The translations under genes were made by a program, and so were the position numbers. Under the pieces are notes generated by a model, which was not told where the DNA came from, did not search any database, and worked only from the letters and a program-made list of their open reading frames with translations. From positions 124,001 through 188,000 of the forward strand of contig JAFGUF010000027.1 in assembly GCA_016938675.1 (NCBI GenBank): a stretch of 64,000 bases of DNA. Direction: 5' to 3'. Of this stretch, positions 45,259-53,510 are shown piece after piece (within the stretch, counting starts at the first letter, position 1; each line of letters starts with the position of its first letter). The DNA is from Clostridia bacterium (lineage in GTDB: Bacteria; Bacillota; Clostridia; Christensenellales; UMGS416).

Positions 45259-45311
45259 AGGTAAGGCAGCAAAAGCAGAACATAGCGCTCTGCAAAAAAA
45301 GGAGGACTATA

Positions 45312-45584
45312 ATGAACAAAAACGAATTGGCTGTAGCCATTGCTGAAAAGGCAGAACTGACAAAGAAGGACGCAGAAAAATTTTTGTCAGCATTCAATGA
45401 GGTAGTTATCGAAGCTCTTAAGAAAGACGAAAAAGTACAATTAGTTGGCTTTGGAACTTTTGAAAAGAAACATACACCTGCACGTGAAGGATTTAACCCT
45501 TCAACAAAAGAGAAAATCAAAATCGCTGCATCAAATAAGCCGGCATTTAAGGCCGGAAAAGCATTCAAGGATGCATTGAACTAA
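45312..45584 (+). CDS. hup: DNA-binding protein HU
   Basis: 90 residues, exact family length. MNKNELAVAIAEKAELTKKDAEKFLSAF, VQLVGFGTFEKKHTPAREGFNPSTKEKIKIAASNKPAFKAGKAFKDAL are standard HU segments with the Pro at the arm tip replaced within FNPST. It is a nucleoid protein. AGGAGG is the SD. It is a monocistronic unit with its own promoter and terminator. Confidence 0.97.
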   Translation: MNKNELAVAIAEKAELTKKDAEKFLSAFNEVVIEALKKDEKVQLVGFGTFEKKHTPAREGFNPSTKEKIKIAASNKPAFKAGKAFKDALN

Positions 45585-45593
45585 TTATTTGTT

Positions 45594-45640
45594 CTAAAAA
45601 TAAGAGGCTGCCTTATACAAAGGGACAGCCTCTTTATTTT
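45594..45640. terminator. Bidirectional terminator between hup and the amidase gene
   Basis: AAATAAGAGGCTG ... CAGCCTCTTTATTT, a long stem flanked by A and T runs between converging genes. Confidence 0.85.
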
Positions 45641-46478
45641 ATTTAATTTTTTTTCCGTTCATATTTATTTGATATAAATCTGTTCTTCTATGCTTAAGCA
45701 TTGGGAACTCATCACGTATTTTATCAACATAGCCTAAATCAATATCCACTATAAGAATGCCGGGTTTTTCATCAAGCTGGCCTATTATCTCGCCCCAAGG
45801 TGAAACGGCAATTGAATGGCCATATGAAACGTAGCCAGCGGTATTGTCTCTTGCAGGCGCTGCGCCTATTAAATACACCTGATTTTCAAAAGCCCTGCAC
45901 CGAAAATTGAATTCCCAATGAGCCGGCCCGGAAGTCATATTGAAAGCGGCAGGCAAAAATACAACCTTAGCACCTGATATGGAGAGGATTCTTGTGTATT
46001 CAGGAAACCGAACATCGTAGCATATGCCAGCGCCAAAAAGGCCAAGCTTCGTATCGAAAAGAGTAGCCTCGTTTCCGGGAGAAAGGGTTAAGGATTCCAT
46101 AAAGTGTATTCCGCCCTCTACATTGACATCATATAAATGCATTTTTCTGTGCTTGCCTATAAGCCATCCGTTTTCATCAAAAATATATGATGTATTATAA
46201 ATTTTTCCTTTATCCTCTTCAGGGATTGATCCGCCTACTAATATAATGTGGTTTTCGGCGGCAGCGCTTTGGAGGGCTTTGAATGTTTTTCCGCCCTGGC
46301 TTTCGGCATATATCGGAAAGTTTTCTGTTTGGTAAGGGCAATTGAACATTTCCGGCAGACACACTACATCAGCGCCTTGCTCCGCTGCCGACGCTATCAT
46401 AGACAGTGCTGTATCAATGTTTTCATCAATTTTATCAACAACCGGCATTTGAATAATGCCCGCTTTAAAATTACTCAT
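45639..46478 (-). CDS. Nitrilase-superfamily omega-amidase (Nit2-like)
   Basis: 279 residues from the ATG at 46478, with GGGGGAT upstream. The Glu-Lys-Cys triad is visible: LPEMFNCPY, GKHRKMHLYD and GAGICYDVRFPEYTR. The extra sequence features fit omega-amidases, which hydrolyse alpha-ketoglutaramate and ketosuccinamate. Substrate not proven. Confidence 0.87.
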   Translation of the reverse strand: MSNFKAGIIQMPVVDKIDENIDTALSMIASAAEQGADVVCLPEMFNCPYQTENFPIYAESQGGKTFKALQSAAAENHIILVGGSIPEEDKGKIYNTSYIFDENGWLIGKHRKMHLYDVNVEGGIHFMESLTLSPGNEATLFDTKLGLFGAGICYDVRFPEYTRILSISGAKVVFLPAAFNMTSGPAHWEFNFRCRAFENQVYLIGAAPARDNTAGYVSYGHSIAVSPWGEIIGQLDEKPGILIVDIDLGYVDKIRDEFPMLKHRRTDLYQINMNGKKIK

Positions 46479-46504
46479 ATAACTATCCCCCAAAAAATAA
46501 GAGC

Positions 46505-46522
46505 AGATAATCAGGATTATCT
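46505..46522 (-). terminator. Possible terminator between the PBP operon and the amidase gene
   Basis: AGATAAT / ATTATCT stem with a 4-base loop, followed on the minus strand by TGCTCTTATTTTTT. The stem is short and AT-rich, so it may leak. Confidence 0.35.
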
Positions 46523-46606
46523 ACCCAGAGTTTACTACTTTTAATATTTCATTTCAATATATGAGAGCAGAGACATTCATTTAATAATATTTAGAGTATT
46601 TTTTCT

Positions 46607-47974
46607 TTAATATCCAATTAAATATGCATGCTCAAGAATACTTTTTCCAATAATGGCTGAAACATTTTCATCCACATATGACTGCTCGGTTATCACGCAG
46701 ATAACAAGAGGGTGCAAAGGGTCGTCTATGTAGCCCATATACCACGCGTTAGGATAGAGGCTGTTATCAACTGATGAGATAGCTGTTCCCTCCGTTCCGA
46801 ATATGCTGATATTAGATGATTCAATTTTTTCAGCATTCAAGCTCATTAGATGTTTTAGGAATTGATCAGTATCATCGGATAATACCCTTGACCCGCTTTT
46901 GTGATTTATTTCTTTGCTATCTATAGATTTTATGAGAACCGGCGACATCATTTTGCCGTCATTGGCGACTGCTCCTAAAATCATGGACATATGAAGGGGA
47001 GATACTATATCTTCATGCTGGCCGATAGCTGCATAGGCAAAGGCGGCGGCTTCTTCCTTTGGAGATACACTGATGCTTGAAGGATATAGCTCAATATCCG
47101 AGTATGACAGCTTTTTATTAAAACGCAGCTGCTCAGCAAATGATGTGAGCTTTTTTGCACCTAGCTCTACGCCTAAATCAGCAAAAAATACACTGCATGA
47201 ATTTTGAAAAGCATAGTCAAGGTTCATATTGCCATGAGCTGAGCTGCACTGCAGGATTTCGTTGTCTATATTGTAGCTTCCGCTGCATGTATATTGGCGA
47301 TTTGAGACAGCATCAATGTTTTCGTATGCAGCACCAGCTGTTATTAAATAGAATAATGAGCCGGGTGCATATTGTCCCTGGATTGCTCGGTTTACAAAAG
47401 CATCTTCCTGCATGTAATAGCTTAAATTCTCTATTACGCTTTGCGGGTCAAAAGCCGGCGTGGAAACCATGCATAAAATTTCACCCGTTGTGTAATCCTG
47501 AACTACAACTGCGCCGGAATAATCTTTTAATAAATCATATGCAAACAAATTAAGACGGTAGTCAACTGTAAGGTCAATATCTTTGCCCGCTTTTTCAGTT
47601 TGCCTTATAGTCCTGCTTAATGTAGAAAGAAATGATTCATTGCTGTTTAAAAGTATGGAAGCATACTGAATTTCAGCACCAGTCGGGCAGTAGCCATATG
47701 TGTCTCCGATAAGGTGGGAGACTGAATTTCTCGCAGTTTCACTGCTGCTGTATGTTCGCTCGCCCTCTTCATAGCCCGCTAGAAGTATGCCGTTAGTATC
47801 ATATATACTTCCTATTTCAACGGACTGCCTGAGTTCTTTGAGCCTTTTGTTATAAGGTGAGTTGATCAGTTTGTCCGACTGGCTTAAGTTTATTAGAAAC
47901 GCCACTAGTACAGCAGCGAACAAGACCATTATTACTACAGAAGCTTTTATAATATTTTTTTGTATCTGGTTCAT
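46607..47974 (-). CDS. Class B penicillin-binding-protein homologue with degenerate active site (pseudoenzyme)
   Basis: 455 residues. One N-terminal membrane helix (about 10-30), a small pedestal region, then a transpeptidase-like domain. The fold-specific sequence is clear: GAVVVQDYTTGEILCMVSTPAFDP, AIQGQYAPGS, NAWYMGYIDDP. All three catalytic motifs are altered. SxxK reads S206-L-F-Y209; SxN reads S259-C-S261; the K-T/S-G motif reads T394-E-G396. It should not acylate penicillin or cross-link peptides. It overlaps the FtsW gene by 4 bases (ATGA), so it is co-translated with a SEDS glycosyltransferase and may serve as its regulatory partner. No frameshift is seen, which argues for a maintained protein. 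Confidence 0.85.
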   Translation of the reverse strand: MNQIQKNIIKASVVIMVLFAAVLVAFLINLSQSDKLINSPYNKRLKELRQSVEIGSIYDTNGILLAGYEEGERTYSSSETARNSVSHLIGDTYGYCPTGAEIQYASILLNSNESFLSTLSRTIRQTEKAGKDIDLTVDYRLNLFAYDLLKDYSGAVVVQDYTTGEILCMVSTPAFDPQSVIENLSYYMQEDAFVNRAIQGQYAPGSLFYLITAGAAYENIDAVSNRQYTCSGSYNIDNEILQCSSAHGNMNLDYAFQNSCSVFFADLGVELGAKKLTSFAEQLRFNKKLSYSDIELYPSSISVSPKEEAAAFAYAAIGQHEDIVSPLHMSMILGAVANDGKMMSPVLIKSIDSKEINHKSGSRVLSDDTDQFLKHLMSLNAEKIESSNISIFGTEGTAISSVDNSLYPNAWYMGYIDDPLHPLVICVITEQSYVDENVSAIIGKSILEHAYLIGY

Positions 47975-49206
47975 GCATCTTCCTCCTTAAGTTCTTCCGC
48001 GGAATTTTTGGATCCGACAGATAGAATAATTCCTGCAAGGACAAAGGAAATGATTATGGATGATCCCCCATAGGAGACAAAAGGAAGTGTAATTCCTGTC
48101 AATGGCATAATCCTTAGAATACCACCCAATATAATAAAGGTCTGAACAGAAAGAAGCGCTGTTGAGCCAAACGCTATTAGAGCATAAAAAGAATCATTTT
48201 GCTTCAGCGCAATTTTTATTCCTTCATATGCGATTATCACGTAGAAGCCAATAATCAAAAGCCCCATTATGATGCCCATTTCTTCATTAATAGCAGTAAA
48301 TATATAGTCTGTTTCATAGGCAGGCACATATCGAGGCGAACCTATGCCAAGCCCAGAGCCGAAAGCGCCTCCGGACACCATAGAGATAAGGCCTTGTATT
48401 ATCTGATACCCTCTGTCATTTGGGTCTGACCAAGGATGCAGCCATGCATCCACTCTAACCTGTACATGGGAGAAAAGAAAATAGCTGATATATGCAGCCA
48501 GAACAAAGGCTCCGAATGCGGAAAGAGTAAGCCAGGCGGAATTTTTTCCGGCGTAAAAGATAAACAAAAACACAATAAAATAGAGCAATGCTGCGCCAAG
48601 GTCGTTGGCAAGAACTAAAAGCAGTATGCTTATCATTGTAAAAATAACGCCAAGCACATAAACATAAAATTTTCTTTTTTTGCAGAAAACACTGCTTACA
48701 GCCAAAACAAGAAAAATCTTAACGAATTCTGAAGGCTGAAGAGATATGCCAAGGGAATCAAGCTTTATCCAGTTTTGTGCGCCGCCTACGACTGATCCGA
48801 AAACAAAGGTTATGAGCAGAAGCGTTAAACCAGTGCCCATATATAAAAAGTATCTGTTATCTATATTTTTAAGTTTTGCAAGCACTTTTGCCGTCACAAA
48901 CATTAGTGAAAATCCAAGTGCAACCCATATCATCTGCTTTATTCCCAAATCCGGCTCTAGCCTATAGAGAATAATCAGAGACACAGCACACAGCATATTG
49001 ACAGCTATGACTATTGGCCTGTTAACCTCCGCAAAAAAAGCATTGATGATTATGTACTGAGTAAATAGCAAAAGCACAGCCGCAAGGCTGAAAAGCAGAG
49101 CACGTGCGTCAAACTGAGAATTTCTGAATGCGAGCAGTGCATACCCGACTATATAAAAAATAGCAATTTCGCTGAAATGGAGCCTGTGTTTGCTCGTATT
49201 AAACAT
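47971..49206 (-). CDS. SEDS-family peptidoglycan glycosyltransferase (FtsW/RodA-like)
   Basis: 411 residues from the ATG at 49206, which overlaps the end of the FHA gene by 8 bases. About 10 membrane helices. The SEDS signatures are intact: LQPSEFVKI, WSDPNDRGYQIIQGL, SGLGIGSPRYVPAYETDYIFTAINEE (catalytic-type Asp in ETDYIF), and the final LPFVSYGGSS. It polymerises lipid II, normally with a class B PBP; here that partner is the altered protein directly downstream. The FHA-FtsW-PBP order is known from Actinobacteria and Clostridia. Confidence 0.92.
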   Translation of the reverse strand: MFNTSKHRLHFSEIAIFYIVGYALLAFRNSQFDARALLFSLAAVLLLFTQYIIINAFFAEVNRPIVIAVNMLCAVSLIILYRLEPDLGIKQMIWVALGFSLMFVTAKVLAKLKNIDNRYFLYMGTGLTLLLITFVFGSVVGGAQNWIKLDSLGISLQPSEFVKIFLVLAVSSVFCKKRKFYVYVLGVIFTMISILLLVLANDLGAALLYFIVFLFIFYAGKNSAWLTLSAFGAFVLAAYISYFLFSHVQVRVDAWLHPWSDPNDRGYQIIQGLISMVSGGAFGSGLGIGSPRYVPAYETDYIFTAINEEMGIIMGLLIIGFYVIIAYEGIKIALKQNDSFYALIAFGSTALLSVQTFIILGGILRIMPLTGITLPFVSYGGSSIIISFVLAGIILSVGSKNSAEELKEEDA

Positions 49207-49630
49207 TTTGTGCCTCTTCCATTTCAGTAGAGAGCATAAATACCATGCTTTCTTTACCGAAAGATATAACATCTTTATCCGTGAGTAAGGTTCTGTCGTC
49301 TATGAACTGCTTGTTTAAATATACTTTTGTGTCTTTATATGGGATTATCACCCATTCGCCACAGTCTTCAAGTATTCTTAAATGATATCTTTTTACAAAA
49401 GGAGAGTTTATGACGATATTGCATTTTTTTGAGCGCCCGATAATGCTTTCGTGGCGAAGGTCAAAAATTGCTTTTCCTCTATTCCACTTTAAAGATGCTG
49501 GATTTAATGGTTTTTTTGACTGAGCGGCTTTTCGTATTTCAAGCAGTGCAGCTACAAAAATGAGAAAACAGACAAGAATTAAAATATATCTGCCTATCAT
49601 TGCAAGCAGAATGTATATATGTGTTTCCAT
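49199..49630 (-). CDS. Membrane-anchored FHA-domain protein
   Basis: 143 residues from the ATG at 49630 (an ATG at 49666 is also possible; neither has a clear SD). A membrane helix at about 5-30 is followed by an FHA domain: IIGRSKKCNIVINSPFVKRYHLRI, then VYLNKQFIDDRTLLTDKDVISFG. FHA domains bind phosphothreonine. This suggests that the FtsW-PBP pair is regulated by a Ser/Thr kinase, though none is encoded in this window. Confidence 0.85.
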   Translation of the reverse strand: METHIYILLAMIGRYILILVCFLIFVAALLEIRKAAQSKKPLNPASLKWNRGKAIFDLRHESIIGRSKKCNIVINSPFVKRYHLRILEDCGEWVIIPYKDTKVYLNKQFIDDRTLLTDKDVISFGKESMVFMLSTEMEEAQNV

Positions 49631-49750
49631 GCTATTATAATAATACATTTTGCATTTTTTTGCCATATATTATTTTATTTTAAATTGACTATTTTAATAT
49701 CATACATTATTATGTTTTAGTAAACCAAAAATACTATTTAAGGAAAATAT

Positions 49751-50641
49751 ATGAATAAAGCAAAATTTTACTTTTTAGCGGCCCTAGTAATTGCAGTATC
49801 TTTTCTTTCAGGCTGCAGCGATAATGTGCAGCAGCCTGAAAACCCAGAAGTGCGGGAAGATGTGGAGATTGTAGTGGCTGCACTTGAGCAAAAAGACAGT
49901 GAATTCTTGTATAATACATATTTCAATTACATGGACAAAGAAAAGTTCAACGAAGAATTGGATGGATTGTTTGATATTATTCATGGAGAGATTACTAATA
50001 TTAGATTTTATAATACGGATTCAGAATCCAATTATCCGCTGAATAATGACAGTGACAGAACATATCAAATGAACGCAATATACATAGTAGATACCACTAA
50101 AAGCACATATATGTTAACCATGAACTATAGCAGCACAGACAGCATAAACTACGTACTTTCCGGTTTTTCTATTTCTGACAATGCTAATTTTGTGGTGAAC
50201 TCCAGATATGATGATTATAATACAATGGCTTGGATATTATTTATACTGAACTTTATATCATATGGAATAATGATAGTTGCGTTTATATTGTGCATGAAAA
50301 CAAGAATAAATAGACAAGTGCTATGGACAATATTAATTCTGATTCAAACAGGATTTACAATTACTATTTTCCCCAATAATTTTAATATATCTACTCAGTT
50401 TATATGGTTACTGGGCATAAGTAGACATTTAGTATATGCTCACGGAGGAACTCATACAACAGTTGTGTTCCATGTTTTTGCTGCGGTGTTCCTAGTAGTA
50501 AGAAAATCGCTTCATGCACAGTTTCTAAAAGAAGAGGAGCTGGCAAAGAAATTTATAGAGGAATCAAAAAAACAAACTATAAACAACGATATAAATAAAG
50601 AGAAAACAGAAGAAACTGTAAAACCTAAAAACGAGGAATAA
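49751..50641 (+). CDS. Lipoprotein with DUF5104/DUF3887-like domain and C-terminal membrane helices
   Basis: 296 residues. Signal peptide with lipobox FLSGC (Cys near 22), then a region rich in VVAALEQKDSEFLYN...F, resembling small NTF2-like domains found in Clostridial lipoproteins. Three membrane helices follow (about 160-182, 190-208, 222-250) and a charged C-terminal tail. Combining a lipid-modified N-terminus with a polytopic C-terminus is unusual. Function unknown. AAGGAA is the SD. Confidence 0.6.
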   Translation: MNKAKFYFLAALVIAVSFLSGCSDNVQQPENPEVREDVEIVVAALEQKDSEFLYNTYFNYMDKEKFNEELDGLFDIIHGEITNIRFYNTDSESNYPLNNDSDRTYQMNAIYIVDTTKSTYMLTMNYSSTDSINYVLSGFSISDNANFVVNSRYDDYNTMAWILFILNFISYGIMIVAFILCMKTRINRQVLWTILILIQTGFTITIFPNNFNISTQFIWLLGISRHLVYAHGGTHTTVVFHVFAAVFLVVRKSLHAQFLKEEELAKKFIEESKKQTINNDINKEKTEETVKPKNEE

Positions 50642-50660
50642 ATTATAAGGAAAAAGCCGC

Positions 50661-50689
50661 TTGCTCAAATTAAGCCTATATTGTATAAT
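50661..50689 (+). promoter_or_regulatory. SRP RNA promoter
   Basis: TTGCTC (50661-50666), 17-base spacer, TATAAT (50684-50689), about 45 bases before the conserved RNA body. Confidence 0.78.
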
Positions 50690-50737
50690 GATGAAACAAA
50701 ACTGCGCTGGTATTTGGCGCAGATAATAGAAGTATAT

Positions 50738-50848
50738 GTGTTGAGTGCCGGAACTCGTGCAACTGTGCCTTGTGAACCATGTCAGGTCCGGAAGGAAGCA
50801 GCATTAAGCGATGTGCATGGTGTGCCGCGGGCCTCTCTGGCATGAGCT
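50738..50848 (+). ncRNA. ffs: Signal recognition particle RNA (small type)
   Basis: The universal domain IV core is intact: GTCAGGTCCGGAAGGAAGCA inside AACCATG...GCATTAAGC. The 5' GTGCCGG pairs with the 3' CTGGCAT to close the rod. The RNA scaffolds Ffh for co-translational membrane targeting. Ends are approximate; a CTGCGC/GCGCAG hairpin just upstream (about 50702-50722) may be part of the transcript. Confidence 0.92.
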
Positions 50849-50884
50849 TATACGGATATTGTCTGCATCAAGTACCAGCGTTTT

Positions 50885-51790
50885 CTATGGATTGGAAAAA
50901 AGCGCTTGGTCATCGCCCTGAAGCGGAGTTATCAGACGCGCTTGTATAACCAGTCTTTCATCATCCGGCCCGTTTGTACAGGTTGAAAGGGTGAGTATTC
51001 TGTCTTCAGGGGATATTACAGTATTGTTATTGTTATAGTAGCTTTTATATACGCACTGCGTCATCAGATTAACAAAATCATCATCTGTATCAAAATATGT
51101 CTGTATATAGTAAAAATCTATTGTAGTTATAAAAACATTGATAACTTCCCATTCAAGCTCCTGATAGAGCGTATCATATCTTATTATAAGGTGGTCATCA
51201 AAAAAGGATTTCTTAAGATACATATCAAGCTGACCAAACATAGAGCCGTTTTTCATATTATGTCCGTATATTATTGTATGGCGGTCTGACGCATCTATTG
51301 AATTGCGACTGTCTAAGAATATGGATCCGGCTTTGCTGCTTTCTCCGTCAGGGCCTAAATCTATGTATAGAAGCGGCTGCGCCGGGTCATCACTTTGAAC
51401 TACCGGGTAATCAACCTTAATATTATCAATGCTTATCCAGCCAACTATATCAGGATAAATATCTCTGTATTCCGCGTACTTTTCTAGAACTGGCACAGGA
51501 GTGGGCGTAGCTGGCAGAGCAGAGGAAAAAGGTGTAGGCACTGGTTCAAATACTGATGTTGAAGGAAGAGAAGCGGAAACAGCCTCATTTTGCGGACGCA
51601 CGAAAAATGACCAGTAAAGTAAAACTGAAAGGCACACCAACAGAACAGAAAGCATAGAAGCAATAAGAACTTGCCTTTTTCTGTTTAATGTCTGCTCGGA
51701 CGAATTTTCTTTTACTAAGTAGTTTTCACGCATATACTGCTCTTTGTTTAAAGAGGCAGCATCAAAATCATTTTTCTTATTTTTTGGCAT
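50885..51790 (-). CDS. srtB: Class B sortase
   Basis: 301 residues. A cytoplasmic N-terminus, one membrane helix (about 47-68), a Pro/Thr-rich spacer, then the sortase barrel. Catalytic residues: His in IIYGHNMKNGSMFG, C271 in TLSTC, and an Arg in DDERLVIQAR (R279 or R285). The GHNM and TLSTCT forms are typical of class B, which anchors haem-acquisition or pilus proteins. No LPXTG/NPQTN substrate is visible in the window. AAAGGAA is the SD. Confidence 0.92.
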   Translation of the reverse strand: MPKNKKNDFDAASLNKEQYMRENYLVKENSSEQTLNRKRQVLIASMLSVLLVCLSVLLYWSFFVRPQNEAVSASLPSTSVFEPVPTPFSSALPATPTPVPVLEKYAEYRDIYPDIVGWISIDNIKVDYPVVQSDDPAQPLLYIDLGPDGESSKAGSIFLDSRNSIDASDRHTIIYGHNMKNGSMFGQLDMYLKKSFFDDHLIIRYDTLYQELEWEVINVFITTIDFYYIQTYFDTDDDFVNLMTQCVYKSYYNNNNTVISPEDRILTLSTCTNGPDDERLVIQARLITPLQGDDQALFSNP

Positions 51791-51887
51791 ATTCTTTCCT
51801 TTGCTTATAACATTATAGAATATTTTTTATTGTGAAACAAGAAGTATTAGTAAGTATTGATTTATATTTAATATTCTTTTTATAAAT

Positions 51888-51913
51888 ATAAAAAAACCTC
51901 CCGTAGGAGGCTT
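51888..51913 (-). terminator. Terminator after yebC
   Basis: On the minus strand GCCTCC-TACG-GGAGGT followed by TTTTTT. Confidence 0.85.
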
Positions 51914-51932
51914 AAATATTCATCAATATATA

Positions 51933-52658
51933 TTATAGAAAAACTCCGTTATGATATACATTTTGTACATCATCATCGTCTTCCATCATATCCAGCATTT
52001 TATTTATACTTTCACTAAGTTCTTCGTCTATATCAACAGTATTTTGCGGAATTCTCTGTATTTCAGCGCCTAGTAGCTCAATTCCATGCTTCTCCAGCTC
52101 ATCACGCACAGCGGAGAACTGTGAGGGGTCTGTAATGATTTCATAAATATCATCATTATCAATAAAATCCTCAGCACCGGCTTCCAAAGCGAGCATCATC
52201 AGTTCATCCTCTTTAATTGCATCTGATTTTTCCACAGCAATGGAGCCTTTCCTGTCAAACATCCAGTTGACGCATCCGGTGGCACCTAAAGAGCCTCCGT
52301 TTTTATCAAAATAGAAACGAACGTTAGAGGCTGTGCGGTTTTTATTATCGGTCATTGCTTCCACTATAACGGCAACGCCGCCCGGGCCATAACCTTCATA
52401 CATTATTTCTTCGTAGTTTACGTCGTCATTTTCCCCGGCAGCTTTTTTTATAACCCTGCTTACGTTATCATTGGGCATATTATTTGCTTTTGCCTTTGCT
52501 ATGGCATCCCTTAGGCGTGAGTTCATATCCGGGTCAGCGCCTCCCATTTTGACGGCTACCATTATTTCGCGCCCTATTTTAGTGAATATTTTTCCCTTGG
52601 CTGCATCCGCTTTGCCTTTTTTATGTTTTATTGTTGACCACTTGGAATGTCCTGACAT
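51933..52658 (-). CDS. yebC: YebC/PmpR-family protein
   Basis: 241 residues, standard length. It starts [27 protein letters not shown] and contains [23 protein letters not shown]. Members have been described as DNA-binding regulators and, more recently, as translation factors relieving stalls at proline-rich stretches. Promoter at 52727-52755, own terminator. Confidence 0.96.
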   Translation of the reverse strand: MSGHSKWSTIKHKKGKADAAKGKIFTKIGREIMVAVKMGGADPDMNSRLRDAIAKAKANNMPNDNVSRVIKKAAGENDDVNYEEIMYEGYGPGGVAVIVEAMTDNKNRTASNVRFYFDKNGGSLGATGCVNWMFDRKGSIAVEKSDAIKEDELMMLALEAGAEDFIDNDDIYEIITDPSQFSAVRDELEKHGIELLGAEIQRIPQNTVDIDEELSESINKMLDMMEDDDDVQNVYHNGVFL

Positions 52659-52726
52659 TGTTATACCATTAAGTTTATTAAACTTTCCCTTTCTGTCTGT
52701 TATAAAATAAGTTTATTACAAAAAAG

Positions 52727-52755
52727 ATTTTAACATATAAACATTTTATAGACAA
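52727..52755 (-). promoter_or_regulatory. yebC promoter
   Basis: On the minus strand TTGTCT (52755-52750), 17-base spacer, TAAAAT (52732-52727). Confidence 0.7.
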
Positions 52756-52945
52756 GGAGCATAAGAAATTTGCCGGGTTTTTACATGCCTGCATGCGGAT
52801 ATCTTCTATTTGTGGCTGTTGTATTCTAGGTAGCACCGAAAAAGGCAAAGCCACTGCACATATAATATCTTGGCATCCGTGCGCTCGTTTATGCCGGCAG
52901 TACGAAAAGCTTTGCTTAGCTGCCTCCTTGTGAATGCTCTTTTCA
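52750..52945 (+). ncRNA. Candidate structured RNA with 6S-like architecture
   Basis: No ORF of note in the 314 bases between yebC and the Nudix gene, but strong long-range pairing. ACAAGGAG (52752) pairs with CTCCTTGT (52924), then TTGCCGG (52770) with CCGGCAG, TGCGGAT with ATCCGTG, and an apical GTGGCT/AGCCAC hairpin. A small AAGC-TTT-GCTT hairpin lies on the 3' side of the unpaired middle. A rod of about 190 bases with a central bubble and a 3'-side hairpin is the layout of 6S RNA. No strong promoter or terminator was found, and the strand is uncertain. Confidence 0.4.
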
Positions 52946-52972
52946 AACAGGAGTGCGTATAATTAGACAGGT

Positions 52973-53491
52973 TTAATATATAAACGAACCTTTTGCGTTA
53001 CGCATATCAAAAAGCGCTGTAATCAGGCTTTTATAATATGGGATAAAGCTGCCCGCATCAATCATTTCAAAAATTGTCTTTATATCCGCCCATTTTGCAT
53101 TCTGCACTTCCTCTTTTTGCAGCACAAGGCTTTCTATAGGCGTGCTATGCTCTATGCAGTAGTAGTCAGTAAAGCCTCTTTCAAAGCCCACAGAAATAAT
53201 TGGCCGTTTATCTGAAAAGTCAATAGCTATGCCCATCTCCTCAAAAAGCTCTCTTTGTGCGGCTTGGCTGCTTGTTTCGCCGGATACTGCACTCCCGGCT
53301 GCCGTTATGTCCCACATCCCCGGCCAGCCGTCTTTATCTTTCTGTCTTTGTTGTATCAGCATCTGCCCTTCATTATTGAAAATACATACGCCGACTACAA
53401 GATGGTATTCACCCTTTTCTATTTCTTCGCCGCGGATTTTATATTGGCCGGTTTTTTGCATATTAACATCATATATATCCCATTTTTCCAT
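52973..53491 (-). CDS. Nudix hydrolase
   Basis: 172 residues from the ATG at 53491 (AAGGAT SD); the longer open frame overlaps the esterase gene. The Nudix box is GSAVSGETSSQAAQRELFEEMGI (Gx5Ex7REUxEExGU). It begins MEKWDIYDVN, as in isopentenyl-diphosphate-isomerase-like Nudix proteins. Substrate unknown. It follows the esterase gene by 19 bases, probably in the same operon. Confidence 0.9.
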   Translation of the reverse strand: MEKWDIYDVNMQKTGQYKIRGEEIEKGEYHLVVGVCIFNNEGQMLIQQRQKDKDGWPGMWDITAAGSAVSGETSSQAAQRELFEEMGIAIDFSDKRPIISVGFERGFTDYYCIEHSTPIESLVLQKEEVQNAKWADIKTIFEMIDAGSFIPYYKSLITALFDMRNAKGSFIY

Positions 53492-53510
53492 AAAAATATC
53501 CTTATTAATT

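Noticed and set aside
52770-52830. Short TTG-started frame after AAGGAG at 52755
   Set aside because: Only 19 residues with no support; the same bases form the helices of the RNA candidate.
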